NCBI RefSeq assembly: GCF_000143415.4
Contig: NW_003314309.1
Coordinates: 1,053,199 to 1,117,198 of the forward strand
Length of the DNA: 64,000 nucleotides
Origin: Selaginella moellendorffii
Taxonomy: Eukaryota > Streptophyta > Lycopodiopsida > Selaginellales > Selaginellaceae
Direction of reading: 5' to 3'
The position numbers were made by a program, and so were the translations under genes. Shown piece by piece: positions 34,759 to 47,000 of this stretch; positions within the stretch are counted from its first letter, which is position 1, and the number at the start of each line of letters is the position of its first letter. The notes beneath the pieces were generated by a model that was not told the origin of the DNA, did no database searches, and worked only from the letters and a program-made list of their open reading frames with translations.

Positions 34759-34869
34759 TCACTTCACCCCAGCCAAATTTTCTCCGTTAGAGAATGTGAG
34801 TGTTTTTATCTCGCAAATGTATACTTTTTACTCGAAATCAAAACGTTTGTTTGTGCAGCTTCTCCTTCA

Positions 34870-35560
34870 TCTTCTCATTCGCATTGTTGTGGATAGCATC
34901 ACATATGGAGTCGAGTTCTTGAAACCAGCCTCGAGAACGTATCTAGCTGCTTTACTCGTATCACTGTGACTCTTCGAGGCCAGAAGCAAGCAGTTCCAAT
35001 CCAGACAAACGGCATACTCCAGGCAAGCTCTCGAGCATTCTCCAGATGCCCAGATCGGGCAAGTATGTCGATCATACAGCTAAAGTGGTGCCTGTTTTGA
35101 GTCAGATCATGGTCACCAGTCACGGACGCGGAAACTCCAGGCCAGCTTCTAAGTCTCCAAGATGGCTGCAGCCAAGCAGGGCGCAAGTGAAAGAGGTATC
35201 GTTGGGCCTCACGCCCTCAACTTCCATGGCCTTCAAGAGCTCGATGCACTCTCCCGAGTGTCCATTTTGGGCGTACGTCGTCAGCATCTCAGTGCCCAGT
35301 GCTTACTCCGGCATCTCCACAATACCCGGCCTGGGCACCGTCGCTCGCCCAGGGTACAGAGGATACGATGACCAGTGCCTTCCTTCTATGGGCAGATAGT
35401 CGTTTACTTGAGGAACAAGACCTCGGAGAGCTTGTTGAGGCAGATGATGTCTACGCATTTGGCAATGGCTACGTCCTATTCAAGGGCGAGGAGACGGGGG
35501 AAGATGGTACACCAGGAGATCCTGCAGATGAACTGGTGGATAACCATGGCTGGCCTTACG
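34870..35560 (-). pseudogene. Pentatricopeptide repeat (PPR) protein fragment
   Basis: Reading the minus strand and allowing frameshifts gives the C-terminal part of a plant PLS-type PPR protein: an L/S repeat MLTTYAQNGHSGECIELLKA (about 35,290-35,230), MEVEGVRPNDTSFTCALLGCSHLGDL, HHFSCMIDILARSGHLENARELAWSMPF and an E-like motif (WNCLLLASKSHSD, NSTPYVMLS) near 34,900-34,990. More distant PPR-like words continue to about 35,500 but with stop codons. There is no intact frame and no start, so it is a decayed fragment. PPR proteins act on organelle RNA. Confidence 0.65.
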
Positions 35561-38500
35561 GTGCTTCTATTCCCTAGAGCACGTTCTGTGCCCTCTTTCC
35601 AACACACTGGCCGGATCTACAAACGTTTGATATGAGGACTGCAGAAGGTCGCTTGGGAATCTTCATCACTTGCCTGAAGGTCTACAACCTGGAATTAATC
35701 TGTCAATGTTCAAGTTCGAGTGTGCTGCCTATGTGGAGCATGACTCGACCGAGTGGGAAAACTTTGGAATTCTACTTGGACAAAATGGTGAAGACGTACC
35801 CGAATGATATCAAGGCAACGAGTGTGTGTTCCATGTACGCTTTGATCCCGTTTGTTGAGAAGGCTTTATATGCGAACCAAGAAAAGCACCACATTGTCTT
35901 TCAAAGTGGGCATGATGTAAGGCCGTGCTCAAGGAAAGAGTTACTTGATTGCCTTGCTGCAGGCCTTGGCCTTGGCTTTATAGCAAGAACATCATGCACA
36001 AGGATCTGTGTTGAGATCCACCCAGATCTCATGGCAGGAATCACTGATATATTCCATGGAAGAGAAATACAAAGGTGGTGAAATGGAGGTGGAGTGGCCG
36101 AAGTTTATGAGTCCAAGAAAAAATTGATGTTTATATCAGCACTTTTAGCAAAGCATAGTCCTCTTGTTGCAAAGTCCTAACGACTTTGTTAACAACTTCT
36201 TTTCGTTCTCAAAGCTGCTTTTCATGTACTGCCAAATACGCCTCCAGTTGTTCTCATATCTAGAACTCACTGCTTGCTTCTTATGTATCACTTTGTGTGC
36301 CTTGCATACAGAAGCTCATGGACAGGCTCTATACTCTTGCTCAATGGCTATCACGAAGCAAGACAATTGCCTTGCAGCCTCTCTCCAAGCAGTGAGACAC
36401 GACGGATTTACAAGCGATTATACGAAATTACTTTTTTCTCTGGTACAACATTCATAACTCTTCTCTCACGTGTAAAGCAAATCTTCTGGACTTATATCGT
36501 CATCGTCCTTCAAGCACGTCTACTTCAATGAAATAAGGTAAGTTTCTTCTAGATGAAATGTCATTTCTTTGCCATGAACATGCAAACTCTCCAGTAATTC
36601 GTGCGCCGCCTCCAACATGCACATCACCAAGCTGGGCCTCTGGCTTCAAACAGCACTAGATGGCCAGGTTGCAAGTCCGTCCAACTCGTTCCTAGGCAAC
36701 GTTGAAATCCTCTGCCGCAAGAAAGGCCGCGAGCTTGCCAGCGCAGCTCTCCAAAGTAGAATCAGGTTCGCCTATGTTCTTTGGGATCAAACGTTTGCAA
36801 CGCTTCTCTTTGGCAAAGTGCTATGGATCCAGTACACAGGTCTGGGGATGACAGTGCCGGTCGTGTTCGTCCACATTCCTCTCAAGCTGGACGCCACTGC
36901 CACGAGAAGCTGACTGGTCAAAGAGTTTCTGATCCGGCAGAAGTACTACGTCGAGATCAGCGTCACCTAGCGCTTCACCACTCTCCCGTCCAGACAGTTT
37001 CATCGTGAATCAGTTCCAGCAAGAGGCAAACGAGAAGAAAATCAAGCGACTCTCCACCATGCCTACAACGGAAAGCTGGGCCTGTGCTACGAGATGAGAA
37101 GCTCCCTTGCGCCGTTGTGCGTGGAACTCGATCAAGGCCAAGGCATCGGGGAAGCTATCCGCGTCCAGCCACAACAGGCGGTAGAGAGACTCAGACAAAC
37201 GAACCACTACATACGGCACCTCATCTTCGTCCTTGAATACGTCGCTCACCTCCTTGTTGACGAGCTCCTTGCAATCCTCCACGGCGTCCCGGCTCAGCTC
37301 AAACTCGTACATCCCAAGCCCTGGGATCTGGCCAGCAGGATTGAAATGCGGTGAACAAACAGGTGGAAAGATCGTGATTCAAGGACGAGAGAGCCATCAA
37401 AATCTCTAGAACTAGTGCTAAGGTAGCGATTGCATGTTTTTTGGGAAGCGCCCAGTGAGACCACTACAAACAACGCATAACTCCAGCTACACACGTCATT
37501 TCTATAATGGTAACTTGGAATCCATGGAAGAAGCGAACTTTCGAGGAGAAGACGAAGACTATGATTTTCTTCATTCTTTGAAGGAAAAGAAGAGGTGATT
37601 TTCAAGCTCCAGAGTATTGGAAAACTAAAGAGAGAAGAAAAAAAGCCTTTGGGGTCCAAGGAGAGGAAAACTTAAACCCAAGCTCTTCGGCTCCAAGGTA
37701 AAAGTCCATGGCACGGCGTTCCTGCTGGACCGTTCCAATAACTCCATGGCTACCATTCCCAGGAGCTAGTGATGTTATGGAATCCTCTAATGTGACTCTC
37801 TCCCGAGGATCTGGCTCGAGTGGACAAGGAGTACCTGGAAGCCAAGAAATTCCCTTATCCAGTCCTTGATGGCATCCGTTATGTGTGTAAAATTCTTGTT
37901 CTGGTTTGGCATTTTCTTACTTTCTTTTTTCTTTCCAGACTCTAGCGTTTCTGGGGCATCTTGCACTGAAGCTCACTGAAACTCTGATCATAGAGATGCC
38001 TGACAGGCCAAGGCTGTTCAGCGATATGTCACCGAGGGCAGATGCATTGCAGCTCCGGAGGGACAAATGGAGACATGATTCTGATCCGCGTCACTACTGC
38101 CGATGTGAATGGTGTCTGGAAGCAGAAGAAGAAGAAGAAGAAGAAGAATACGCTGTTGTGGTTGATCCTCTGAGGAGCTTATTCATCTTCATTGAAGTAT
38201 TTTTGCAGACAATCTGGAAATCAACCTTGGACAGCATATGCAAGGGAAATCCAAGCTTCAAGATTTACACCTAACCAAAACCAATGGAGTGTCCTTGAAT
38301 TTCTCGTGGCTCCAACGTGTCATAGAAGTAAATTGCAGCACTCCACCTTGCTTGTGACAATTCTGCTGAACACCAGATTTAGGTCTTTCTTTTTTCTTTT
38401 TCTGTAGTGTAAAAAGCTTAAGCATTGTGAGCCACCATGCTCATTATCCGTCATAATGATAATCTTATGAGATGAAAATACCATCTGGTGGCAATTTGTA

Positions 38501-38745
38501 TGAAAATGTGAATTTAGGTGTTAATCTCTTTTCGAATATTCTACATCAGTAATCTCAAGAACAAATACACGATCCAAGCCCTGAGGACGTGGGTGAGCAA
38601 ATCATTTTCTCTTTTTCTTCAGGAGTATTGTCTGATTGTACGACACGAATCGTTTCTGTGATGTGTATGGCATTGCGATGAAAATTAATTTTATGACCCG
38701 TTAGATGATAGCATTTGTTTAGGGTTCCTGGCGAAGGGTAGAGCG
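35561..38745. other. Region with unassigned open frames
   Basis: Several frames of 70-150 codons exist, for example 35632-36081 (+), 36617-36913 (+), 37010-37312 (-) and 37906-38274 (+, with a GAA-repeat run of glutamates near 38,125-38,150). None shows a family I recognise. The minus frame at 37010-37312 (MYEFELSRDAVEDCKELVNKE...) has a protein-like composition. These could be exons of unknown or decayed genes; I cannot assign starts or splice sites. Confidence 0.35.
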
Positions 38746-39651
38746 ATGAGCAACGGTAAGTCACTCCCGATCGATTGGCGCCCCCGTTGCCAAGATATCT
38801 CTCGTCAGAGCAAAGAGGGAATTCCCCCTCGAAGCTGAGAGATTGGATGCCAAGCAGAATAGGGTGATCATGCCTCTGCCCTCGTAGAAGCTTTGTGGTA
38901 CCTCTATCCTCGTTTTTTTTTTCCAGGGAACTACATTGCGCCTGGAGAGAATCGTCCGTGCGTCCTGATTCTTTACGTGGAGTGCACTCTGTCTGCATGG
39001 CCTCTTCCAGCGGGTGACTGGAAGAAATCTCTGGATGGCGCTTTTGGTTTTGCAGTGGATGCGGCAGCGAAACGTTTCAACCTGCGGAAGGAAGATCTGG
39101 AGGTCAAAATCAGTGATCCTAGCTACAAGAACTCGAGGCTGAAGCCTGAGGCATGGGCCAGACAGAACTACACCAGGGTTGTTCCCAAGCCACACCAGGG
39201 ACTGGAGGGCGAAAACACGAGACTCAAAGCTCTGAACTCCAAGTTGATCCTGCAAGTCACCAAACAGAAAGAAGAGATCGAGAACAAGCTTATGAAGGTC
39301 AACAAAGAGCAAGCTGAGAAAATCCAGGAGCTGCAGAAGGACTCCAGGGAGAGCCTTAAGGAGGAGAATACCAAACTCATGGAGAGAGTGGCAAAGCTCG
39401 CGGAGGAAACTTCGAAGCTGAAGGAGGAACTTACAGACCTGAGTCGTCAGCTTTCAGCCCAGGGCCGTCAACTCTCAGCATTGGAGCAGAGGTTATCTGC
39501 ATTGCGCATGGTCGAGCGAGTGCTTCTGCAAAAGCTCTGTGAGGCCGCTCGGGAGAAATGCGTGAGGCTTGCGAGAGAAGCAGATGTGGAGATCCCACTC
39601 GCAGCCGATGGAAAAACAAATTGGAATGCGTTTTATAACATTCCAGAGTAA
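38746..39651 (+). CDS. Coiled-coil protein of unknown function
   Basis: A 10-nt first exon (38746-38755, MSN plus G) spliced over a 171-bp intron to an exon at 38927 gives MSNGNYIAPGENRPCVLILY. An N-terminal domain of about 90 residues (VECTLSAWPLPAGDWKKS...) of unknown fold is followed by about 100 residues of charged coiled coil (LEGENTRLKALNSKLILQV, ENTKLMERVAKLAEE, LSALEQRLSAL) and a C-terminal part rich in Ala and Arg. The frame stops at 39649-39651 (NIPE). Alternatively a GTAAGT two bases earlier is a splice donor, and a downstream open frame (39695-39901, ...ESEEVFLDTVLELTLNEF) is a further exon, but the phases I tried do not fit. No signal peptide or membrane segment. Family not recognised. 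Confidence 0.6.
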
Positions 39652-39903
39652 GTTTTTCTTTTTCTTTTTTTCTTCTGTCAACTAGTACTTACATGTGACT
39701 TTTATTTCTTTCAAAGTCGTGGCATTGTTAAACGATGCAGTGCTCACCGTGGGGCTCGAATATGCCAGATCGATCCCGCGGCGTTTGCATGCCGGTGCGC
39801 ATCAAGTGGTGGAGTCGGAGGAGGTGTTCCTGGACACAGTGCTGGAGCTGACGCTCAACGAGTTCCGGACCAAAATGGAGAACATTCTGGTGTTCGTCTA
39901 GCC

Positions 39904-41111
39904 AGCAGCTCACGCTTCTCTCCAAGCGGCCTTTAAGGCTGACTCTCCGACTGAGTAAAGGTGTGTCAATTTCAAGCTTACTAAGCATTGAGCTCTTTGT
40001 TTCTCGTGTCAGATTTTGCAACGAATCTTTGTTCCTTCGAATTTTCTCCCTTCAATAGCTATCCTTTCGAGTTCTAGAGTGTCTGCTGTCCTTAACATCG
40101 GAAGATACGAGTAAGCTGAAGTAAATGTAAAAACTCTTTTGTCGCTAAATCTTCTTGCTCATTTTCTTTGCTTGTCGAGGATCTAACAAATAGAAATAGC
40201 AAATGAGTCAAGCAAAAATAGCAAGAGGTGAAAGTTTCCTCGCGTGCTAATGGCTGACTAAGTGCACTGCAGCTCTTTTGAGCCACTTGCAGCATCTACG
40301 CAGTGGTAACTGTTACCTAGAACTTCTACTTGTGTTGCTGCTTCTTCCAGTCCTCCATGGCTTTCAAGATTCTTTTTTTGCTGGGGACCTTCAACGCCCA
40401 CGATTTTCTTTGTCTTTTCAGACTTGGAATCTCTCTCGGGAGGCGTCGAAGGTAGCTGCAAGAGGCCAAATCCCATAGCAATCTTGCCAACCTGCAGTTT
40501 CTTCCACGTAAATACAAATAGAGAACAAACCGGAAAATGTAGTTACAGTGGTGCTGCTCTTGTATGCTCGAAAATATGATACAAATGCTTTAAGTCTTTT
40601 CTCCAACGCCCGACTCTGCAAACAAACGTGTTTGGATCTTGAGGAGGATCATAGTGGGCTGCGAAGCGTAAGTGAACTTTACCTGAACAATCCAGTTGAC
40701 ACCAGGTTATATCCGCGAGCAGTGCAGAAGAGCACACCGGATGGCAAGGCATTTTTACGGGATTTCTGCAATAGGACCTGCTACTCAGATGAGACATGAT
40801 GGGATTTTGGGATTGCTAGTCTCCGGGCACGAACTTAGTGCAAGTTCTAATATCATATGAGAATATGCTAATAATAACAAATGCATGGCCTTTAATTTTA
40901 TATATTTTATTCTGGTGCCTAACAGTGTCAACTTAAGTTAAAAAAGAGTATAGTTATCGCAAGTAACATCTTATTGAATCTTATTAAGATACAAGCTCAT
41001 ACCACAGAAATACATATATAGTTCCACACAAAGATTTTGTCCAGTCTCCACCAGCAGTCCAAGGACCGAGTTTATTAACGTATATGGGACTTGGCCGATA
41101 TGGTCCAGCTT
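39904..41111. other. Intergenic, with a possible small minus-strand gene
   Basis: On the minus strand, pieces at 40797-40680, 40620-40530 and 40500-40326 could be exons of a small basic protein (ALEKRLKAFVSYFRAYK, KKRILKAMEDWKKQQHK), but no family is recognised and splice phases are not settled. A 45-bp inverted copy of P450 sequence lies at about 40801-40853. Confidence 0.35.
40801..40853 (+). pseudogene. Inverted short copy of the P450 I-helix exon
   Basis: Translates as ILGLLVSGHELSAS on the plus strand and is nearly identical in DNA to the complement of about 41,775-41,830 inside the P450 gene, which lies on the minus strand about 1 kb away. Too short to be functional; a local inverted duplication. 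Confidence 0.8.
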
Positions 41112-42653
41112 CTAAACTAGACGTAATTCTAAAGGGAGACCATGAGCTGGGACAGCAACCGGAGATATTTTGATTGGTTCATCAGGTTCCATAAGGGTCC
41201 AGTCGAAGCGAGTGGTAATATGATGAAGAATCACCAAGCTGTGCATTTTCACCTGTTCAATGCCCCCACAAATGCGAGGGCCTCCACCAAAGGGAAAGTA
41301 TGTATATGGATTGGGCCCAGCACGTTCAAATCTTGAAGGATCAAACTTTAGAGGATCCGGAAAGAACTCTGGCGTTGTATGACTGTTGTATACTGCCGAA
41401 AACATCTGCAAATAACTGGTATTAATTAACTGTACCTTTGAATCATGACAGTATGTATTATACGACAGTACCTGCCATCCTTTGGGAATGGTGTATCCTT
41501 CGAGTTCGACGTCAGTAAGTGTTTTCCTGGCAACAGCTGGTGCAGTGGGTCTCAGCCTTAGACTTTCTTGGACGACTCTCCACGAGTACTTCATTTGCTT
41601 CAAGTCTAGTGGTTCCAGTGGTTCTCGTGGACGTTTGAACGATCCTATTTCGCAATGAACTGTCCATAAAATCGTATAAAATCGCTTCAGGGTTTAAAGG
41701 ACTTCCCTTGGACTACTCTCACCTCTTTTCATTTCTTTGTAGACTGTCTGGTTCTCCACAAGGCTCTTGATAGTCATTGATATTGAGCTTGCACTAAGTT
41801 CGTGCCCGGAGACTAGCAATCCCAAAATGTTGTGCGTGATTTCATTGTCTGTCATTGCAGTTCCCTCCTTCGATCTGGTGGACAGCAGCATTGATAAGAG
41901 ATCTTGATCACGAGCTGGTGAAAGCTGTGAGTTTATTCTTCTCTTAGCTATGTGTTTTTCAAGTATGTTGCATATTTCCTTTTGTCCCAACTTTGCTCTG
42001 TGGAAGGCTGTTCCAGGAAGATTGACTGGTATACTGATTATCCCATGGATCACCTTCTCAAACGGTTCCATGAGTTCCATTACCTCTTTCTCGTCTGTTA
42101 AGCCGAGGTACATGTTGCATACGATGGAGAACAAGCATCTCTTGATCAGTGGATATACACGGACAAGCTCTCCAGTAGGCCAGGAGTCCAGGTGTTTCTG
42201 AACAATGACGCTGGTGCTAGTTACATACCTTTTCATGCATTCTGGACCCAGGAATGAAGTTATCAGTTGGCGAGAGCCGCTTGCGTCTGGGCGAACAAAA
42301 GCACTCTCGGGAAACAATTTTATAACCGGCACAGGCCATGACTTGGTGATAAGTGTATGGTTGGTGTCAGCGAACATGAACCTGGTGCCGACAGGTGGGG
42401 AAACAACAACAACAGGCATCCCAAACAACCGGGTTTTGTACACCTTTCCATACTTGGCTTCTCTAACTCTGAAGAACTCCCAAGGCTGGTTGCTTACTAA
42501 AGACCGAAGAAATGGCAGAGTTTCACCAATGAATGGCAATCCCATGTTCCCGGGTGGGAGAGAAGCATGTTTTCTTTTTCTATTTCTATTTGTGAAGGTA
42601 AACCAAATCACTGAAATGACAAACAACAGCACGAAAAACAATGCCTGAGACAT
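41112..42653 (-). CDS. Cytochrome P450, CYP85 clan (CYP716-like)
   Basis: ER-anchored monooxygenase. Exons 41723-42653, 41472-41644 and 41112-41405 join in frame to 465 residues, close to the usual 470-490. Residues 1-22 are the membrane anchor (MSQALFFVLLFVISVIWF), followed by a basic stretch and the proline hinge LPPGNMGLPFIGE. The I-helix reads GLLVSGHELSAS, where the usual acid-threonine pair (AGxDT) is altered. The K-helix ExxR is ESLRLRP, the PERF-like motif is FDPSRFE, and the haem loop is FPFGGGPRICGG with its cysteine. Wording resembles CYP716/CYP85-clan enzymes that act on triterpenes, sterols or diterpene hormones; the substrate is unknown. Tandem 84-bp repeats lie directly upstream of the start. 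Confidence 0.88.
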
Positions 42654-42679
42654 GTTCGCTTCTCACGAGTTCGTCTTTG

Positions 42680-42925
42680 AACTTTTATGCTTCTGGAGTC
42701 AGTAAGTCCGGTCCGTCTTTGATTTGACTGGGCATAGTGGTCTATGCACGCAAAAAGACTTGGATTTTTATGCTTCTTGGGCAAAGTAAGTCCGGTCCGT
42801 CTTGACTTGACTGGGCATTATGGTCTATGCACGCAAAGAGGCTTGGAATTTATGCCTCTAGAGTCAAAGTAAGTCCGGTTCATCTTAACTTGACTGCGCA
42901 TAGTGGTCTATGCATGCAAGAGCTT
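42680..42925. promoter_or_regulatory. Three tandem ~84-bp repeats upstream of the P450
   Basis: Units start at AGTAAGTCCGGT at 42701, 42785 and 42868 (spacing 84 and 83 bp). Each contains CTTGACTG or TTTGACTG then GGCATA(T)GGTCTATGCA, so every unit carries a TTGAC W-box core and an imperfect TGCATAG-type palindrome. They begin about 30 bp before the P450 ATG on its upstream side, where promoter or leader should be. Confidence 0.75.
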
Positions 42926-43858
42926 TTCAAAGGTGGAGTAGTGTGAACTGCCCCATTGAGATTTCTTCAAAGAAGGCTGAAGTTTTGAGACTCCATGGTC
43001 TGATATGTCTAGTCCTTTTTTTCAAGTTCATTTTACGTAACTCATGGACTTGTAACGCATAAATTGTTAGCTCAAAACCAGGACACACCTCAGTCTTAGT
43101 AGAGAAGATGAAGAAGAAAATTCATTGAACGTTCACTCATTGAACTCACCCACAGGACAGCCGCAAGCAGCAACCAATCATAATTGGGAGGAAGATTTCA
43201 AAGATGTGTGATTCTGTTGTTACTTCATACACAAGCAAGCCTTGATCATTCTTTCAACTGTCTCTAATATATTCAAATAAAGCAAGTAAGCCTTCTTGAA
43301 AGACAAGAGTGATCTTATTCCTTTAAACATCACATTGAATTCTTGGTTGAATATGACTGAATCTTGGCTTTAAGTCAAGTCATGTAACCAGCATTATTTT
43401 GTTGTTTGAGTCCATAGGACTCTCCACATCTTCTGACTTTACATGTCTTTCCCCTCTTCTACAACTCTTAGCACCGACATAACTCACTCAAGTCTTTGTA
43501 AATTCATGGATGCATAACTATTGTTGGGAAAGTTATCTATGATATGAGGTAGTGGAAAAGTAGATTTCCATAAAGTTTACGCTACTTGAAGGCGGTGGAA
43601 AAAAATATTTTTCCTTAGCATAACTTATATGTATAACTTGTGTAGTGTGGCCACTATATCTACTCATGTTTGTTATCTCAGTGTTACACTAAGAATATTT
43701 TAGATACTTAAATGGATTTTCATGACAAAATTTTCAGAAGTTTTTCATGTGGTTGATATCTCAAGGAGGATTTCCAAATTCTTGTTACTGAAGTGTTAAG
43801 TCAGAATTTAGTCATAAGAATTAAATAAAGATATTCACAAATAAAGAAATTTAACATT
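42926..43858. other. Intergenic, nothing recognised
   Basis: AT-rich DNA between the P450 promoter repeats and the gypsy element; no gene or clear repeat landmark seen. Confidence 0.4.
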
Positions 43859-44032
43859 TGTGAGTGCATGGAATATGGAAAGGGAATACAAAAAATGTGC
43901 ATATCAATTAGCCCAAAAATCTTAACTTATATACAAAAGAAAATGGTCCAGATTAAAACCAATCTAATGGCTACTAAAATCTCACTATGCTAATGTTAGT
44001 ATACAACATTGTAACTATACACTTGAACTTCA
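43859..44032 (-). repeat. 3' LTR of gypsy copy B
   Basis: Runs from TGTGAGTGCATGG to AACTTCA on the plus strand (about 174 bp); similar to 48167-48301. A purine-rich tract (AAGAAGAGGTAATA on the minus strand) lies just inside. Confidence 0.75.
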
Positions 44033-47000
44033 TATTACCTCTTCTTGGAATAATGGAAGACAATTGTTCCTAGTCCTTTTGTATGAAGTGTTTCAACTGT
44101 TGTATATTCACAATTTCTGGTAGATCAGCCTATTGGATGTCATGCCAAACCTCATAAAATTGCCTGATACGGTCCTTTCCATTAAGCAAAGAGCCTCTTA
44201 GATAAACCATGTACCATAAGATGGGGAAAATAGACTAACACCAAATCATCCACTTTGTACTTCGCAGGTGAACGATGATGGGGGTTGTAATGCCGTTGTT
44301 ATCCCACTTGTATGTGGCCAAAGTGTTTGGTAAACTTTATTTGAACAAGTAAAAGAATGCTCATCAAATACTTATCCTATAACCTAGCATCGATAACTCG
44401 TAATAATCATACAGGTAAATCCAACTTCGTTGGTAATATTGGATCATGACCATATAGGAGTTTATATGGTGAAGCATTAATAAAACTCTGCACCCCTGTG
44501 ACATATGCATACCCAAGAGACGGCAAATAACCATCCCAGTCTGAATACTGAAAGTTCATGTACTTCGTAATTATCCCTTTGAATGTCCAAACAAGCTATT
44601 CCATCAAACCGTTTAATTGTGGATAATAAGCACTTATGAAAGTGTGGCATATCACCAAGCGAAATGTCAAAACATGAAATACCTCAATTATAAATGTGGG
44701 ACCATTATTCGAAAGAATCTGCTTCGAACAAAAATGCTGGAACACCACTTGATTAAGGAGGAAGTATCCAACAGTAAGTGCAAAGGCACTAACAAAAACA
44801 CCAACTTCCATCTAACAAGTCAAATAGTCAGAAGTAATAATAACATACTCACTATCAATAATCTATCGTGGAAAAGATCTTATAAGATCAAATGCCACCA
44901 ACTCAAATGGATGAAGAATTGCAATTGACTTCAACCGTCCTTCGACAACACGAGGGGGAGTATTACAAGTTTAGTACCAAATGCAATTACACATATGTTG
45001 GATAACATCATGTCACATCTTCGGCTAATAAAAATACTTATGCAGCTTCTCAATCACATGACAATGTCTCATATGCCCGCATAGAATAGGAGAATCATGG
45101 TAGGCATGGAAAAACCGTGGAATAAAGATTGAAGGCATCACCAGCTGTAAATGATCATCAAGATTTGTCCTCATAAAATAAAGAAGGCTATTTTTTAGGC
45201 GATATTGAGAATGTAAATGCCAGAATGACAAATCATCAACAAGTGATGCAGGATTTTCAAACTCATCTCGAAGCTTTCGAATCCATAGCTCAACCTGTTG
45301 AGCTTTGCAAACTTTATTAAGAGAAAGTAATTTTGCTCTACACTTTGTGGACACTGAATGTCAAGTATAACAACTACCGATAGTAGAAAATCTTCGTCTA
45401 GAAAATCCATAGATGCTAGAACAATAAGCTTATAAAAAACATAAGAAGAAAGTGAAGAAGAAAGAGGAGCTCGAAAAAGGGCATTAGTATCAAGCATAAA
45501 ACTCCCCGGGTGATGAATAACATCAAAATCATATATTTGAAGCTTCAAAGCCCACCGAGCAGTATGACCAATTAGGTTTTTTTACTTCAATAATGAAGTA
45601 ATGGCAACATGATCACCTTTTAGTAATGTCCTAAAACCATGTAGATATACATGAAGTTTCTCAAAACCTTAAATTGTTACTAAACACTCCTTCTCTATCG
45701 TGGAGTAATTTACCTCTGTTGGTTATAATATATGGTTTATATATACAATGGGATGGCACTGACTAAGCACACTTGAGCTTTCTTGCATCAACACAACTCT
45801 AAGACCAATATCAAAAGCATCCATATGTAAAATGAAAGGTTAAGTGTAGTCAGGATACTCCAAAACTGGAGGAGTTGTCAATACTTCTTTGAGATCCATG
45901 AATGCTCGCTCACAATTTGTAGACCAAATGAAAGATGACGTTGATGACTTTAGCAACGCTTGCAACAGTGCAGTGTGATTAGAAAGATGATCCACAAAAT
46001 GACCTAGATATTGCACATCATTCACACATTTCGGAATAGGAAATTTTATAACAGCCATAAGTTTGTTAGAATCAACTTGTAAACCCTTATGAGAAATACA
46101 GTACATTAGACCCAAACATGCATTTTAACCACTTCAACTTTAAACCAACTTTTTATAGCTGATCCAACACTTTACAAATATCATGAACCTATTCCTTTCA
46201 CATCCCCTCCGAGTGGATCAAGACATCATTAATGAAGTCAGCAATCATCTTTAGCATATTGCAAAGAACCTAGTCCATCATTCGCTAAAAAATCACTAAA
46301 GCATTGTTCAAACTAAATGGCATCACCAAGAATTCATACAAAACAAATAGTGTATATAAAATAGTCTTAGGAATATCTTTTTTTAGCCCTTGGTACTTGT
46401 CAGTACCCAAAAGAAAGATTGAGCTTGGTGACCCAACGACTTCTCCCCAACTGATCTAAGAGATCAGCAGTGTGAAAAAGAAGGTACACATTTGAGATTA
46501 TCACTTCATTTAACAAATGATAGTCGAGGCAAAAACAAATACTCACATCAAACTTCGTCAAAAGATAAAATTCACATGCTAAGGATTCCACGACATTCGA
46601 ATAACACCATTTTCCAACATTTCCTTAGCGTTTGCATGTAAAATCTTAATCTTTTTAGGTGACCAATGATGAACATAAACCTTAATTAGACGAGCATTTT
46701 CAGTTAGAATCGGATGACATGTGGCAATCTTGGCTTCAGACAATATGTCAAATTTAAAGAGATCGGCATACTCCTTTATGAGCTGGTCAACCGCTGTAAC
46801 ACAAAAACCGTTGGAGGGATCGGAAAAGGGAAAAGTGGAACAAAATGGAAACATAAGAGGAAGTAATAAGAGATAAAAGTAATGGAAGCAAAGGTAGAAT
46901 CAGAAAGACCAAAAGATTCAAAAGTGAGAGGAATGGATAAAATATAAAGAAGTATAAAATAAGGGGGAGAAGCCTCAAAGTACATTTGGCATGATTATCT

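Noticed and set aside
42680-42925. CRISPR-like regularly spaced repeats upstream of the P450
   Set aside because: Units are contiguous tandem copies with no unique spacers, in a eukaryotic promoter.
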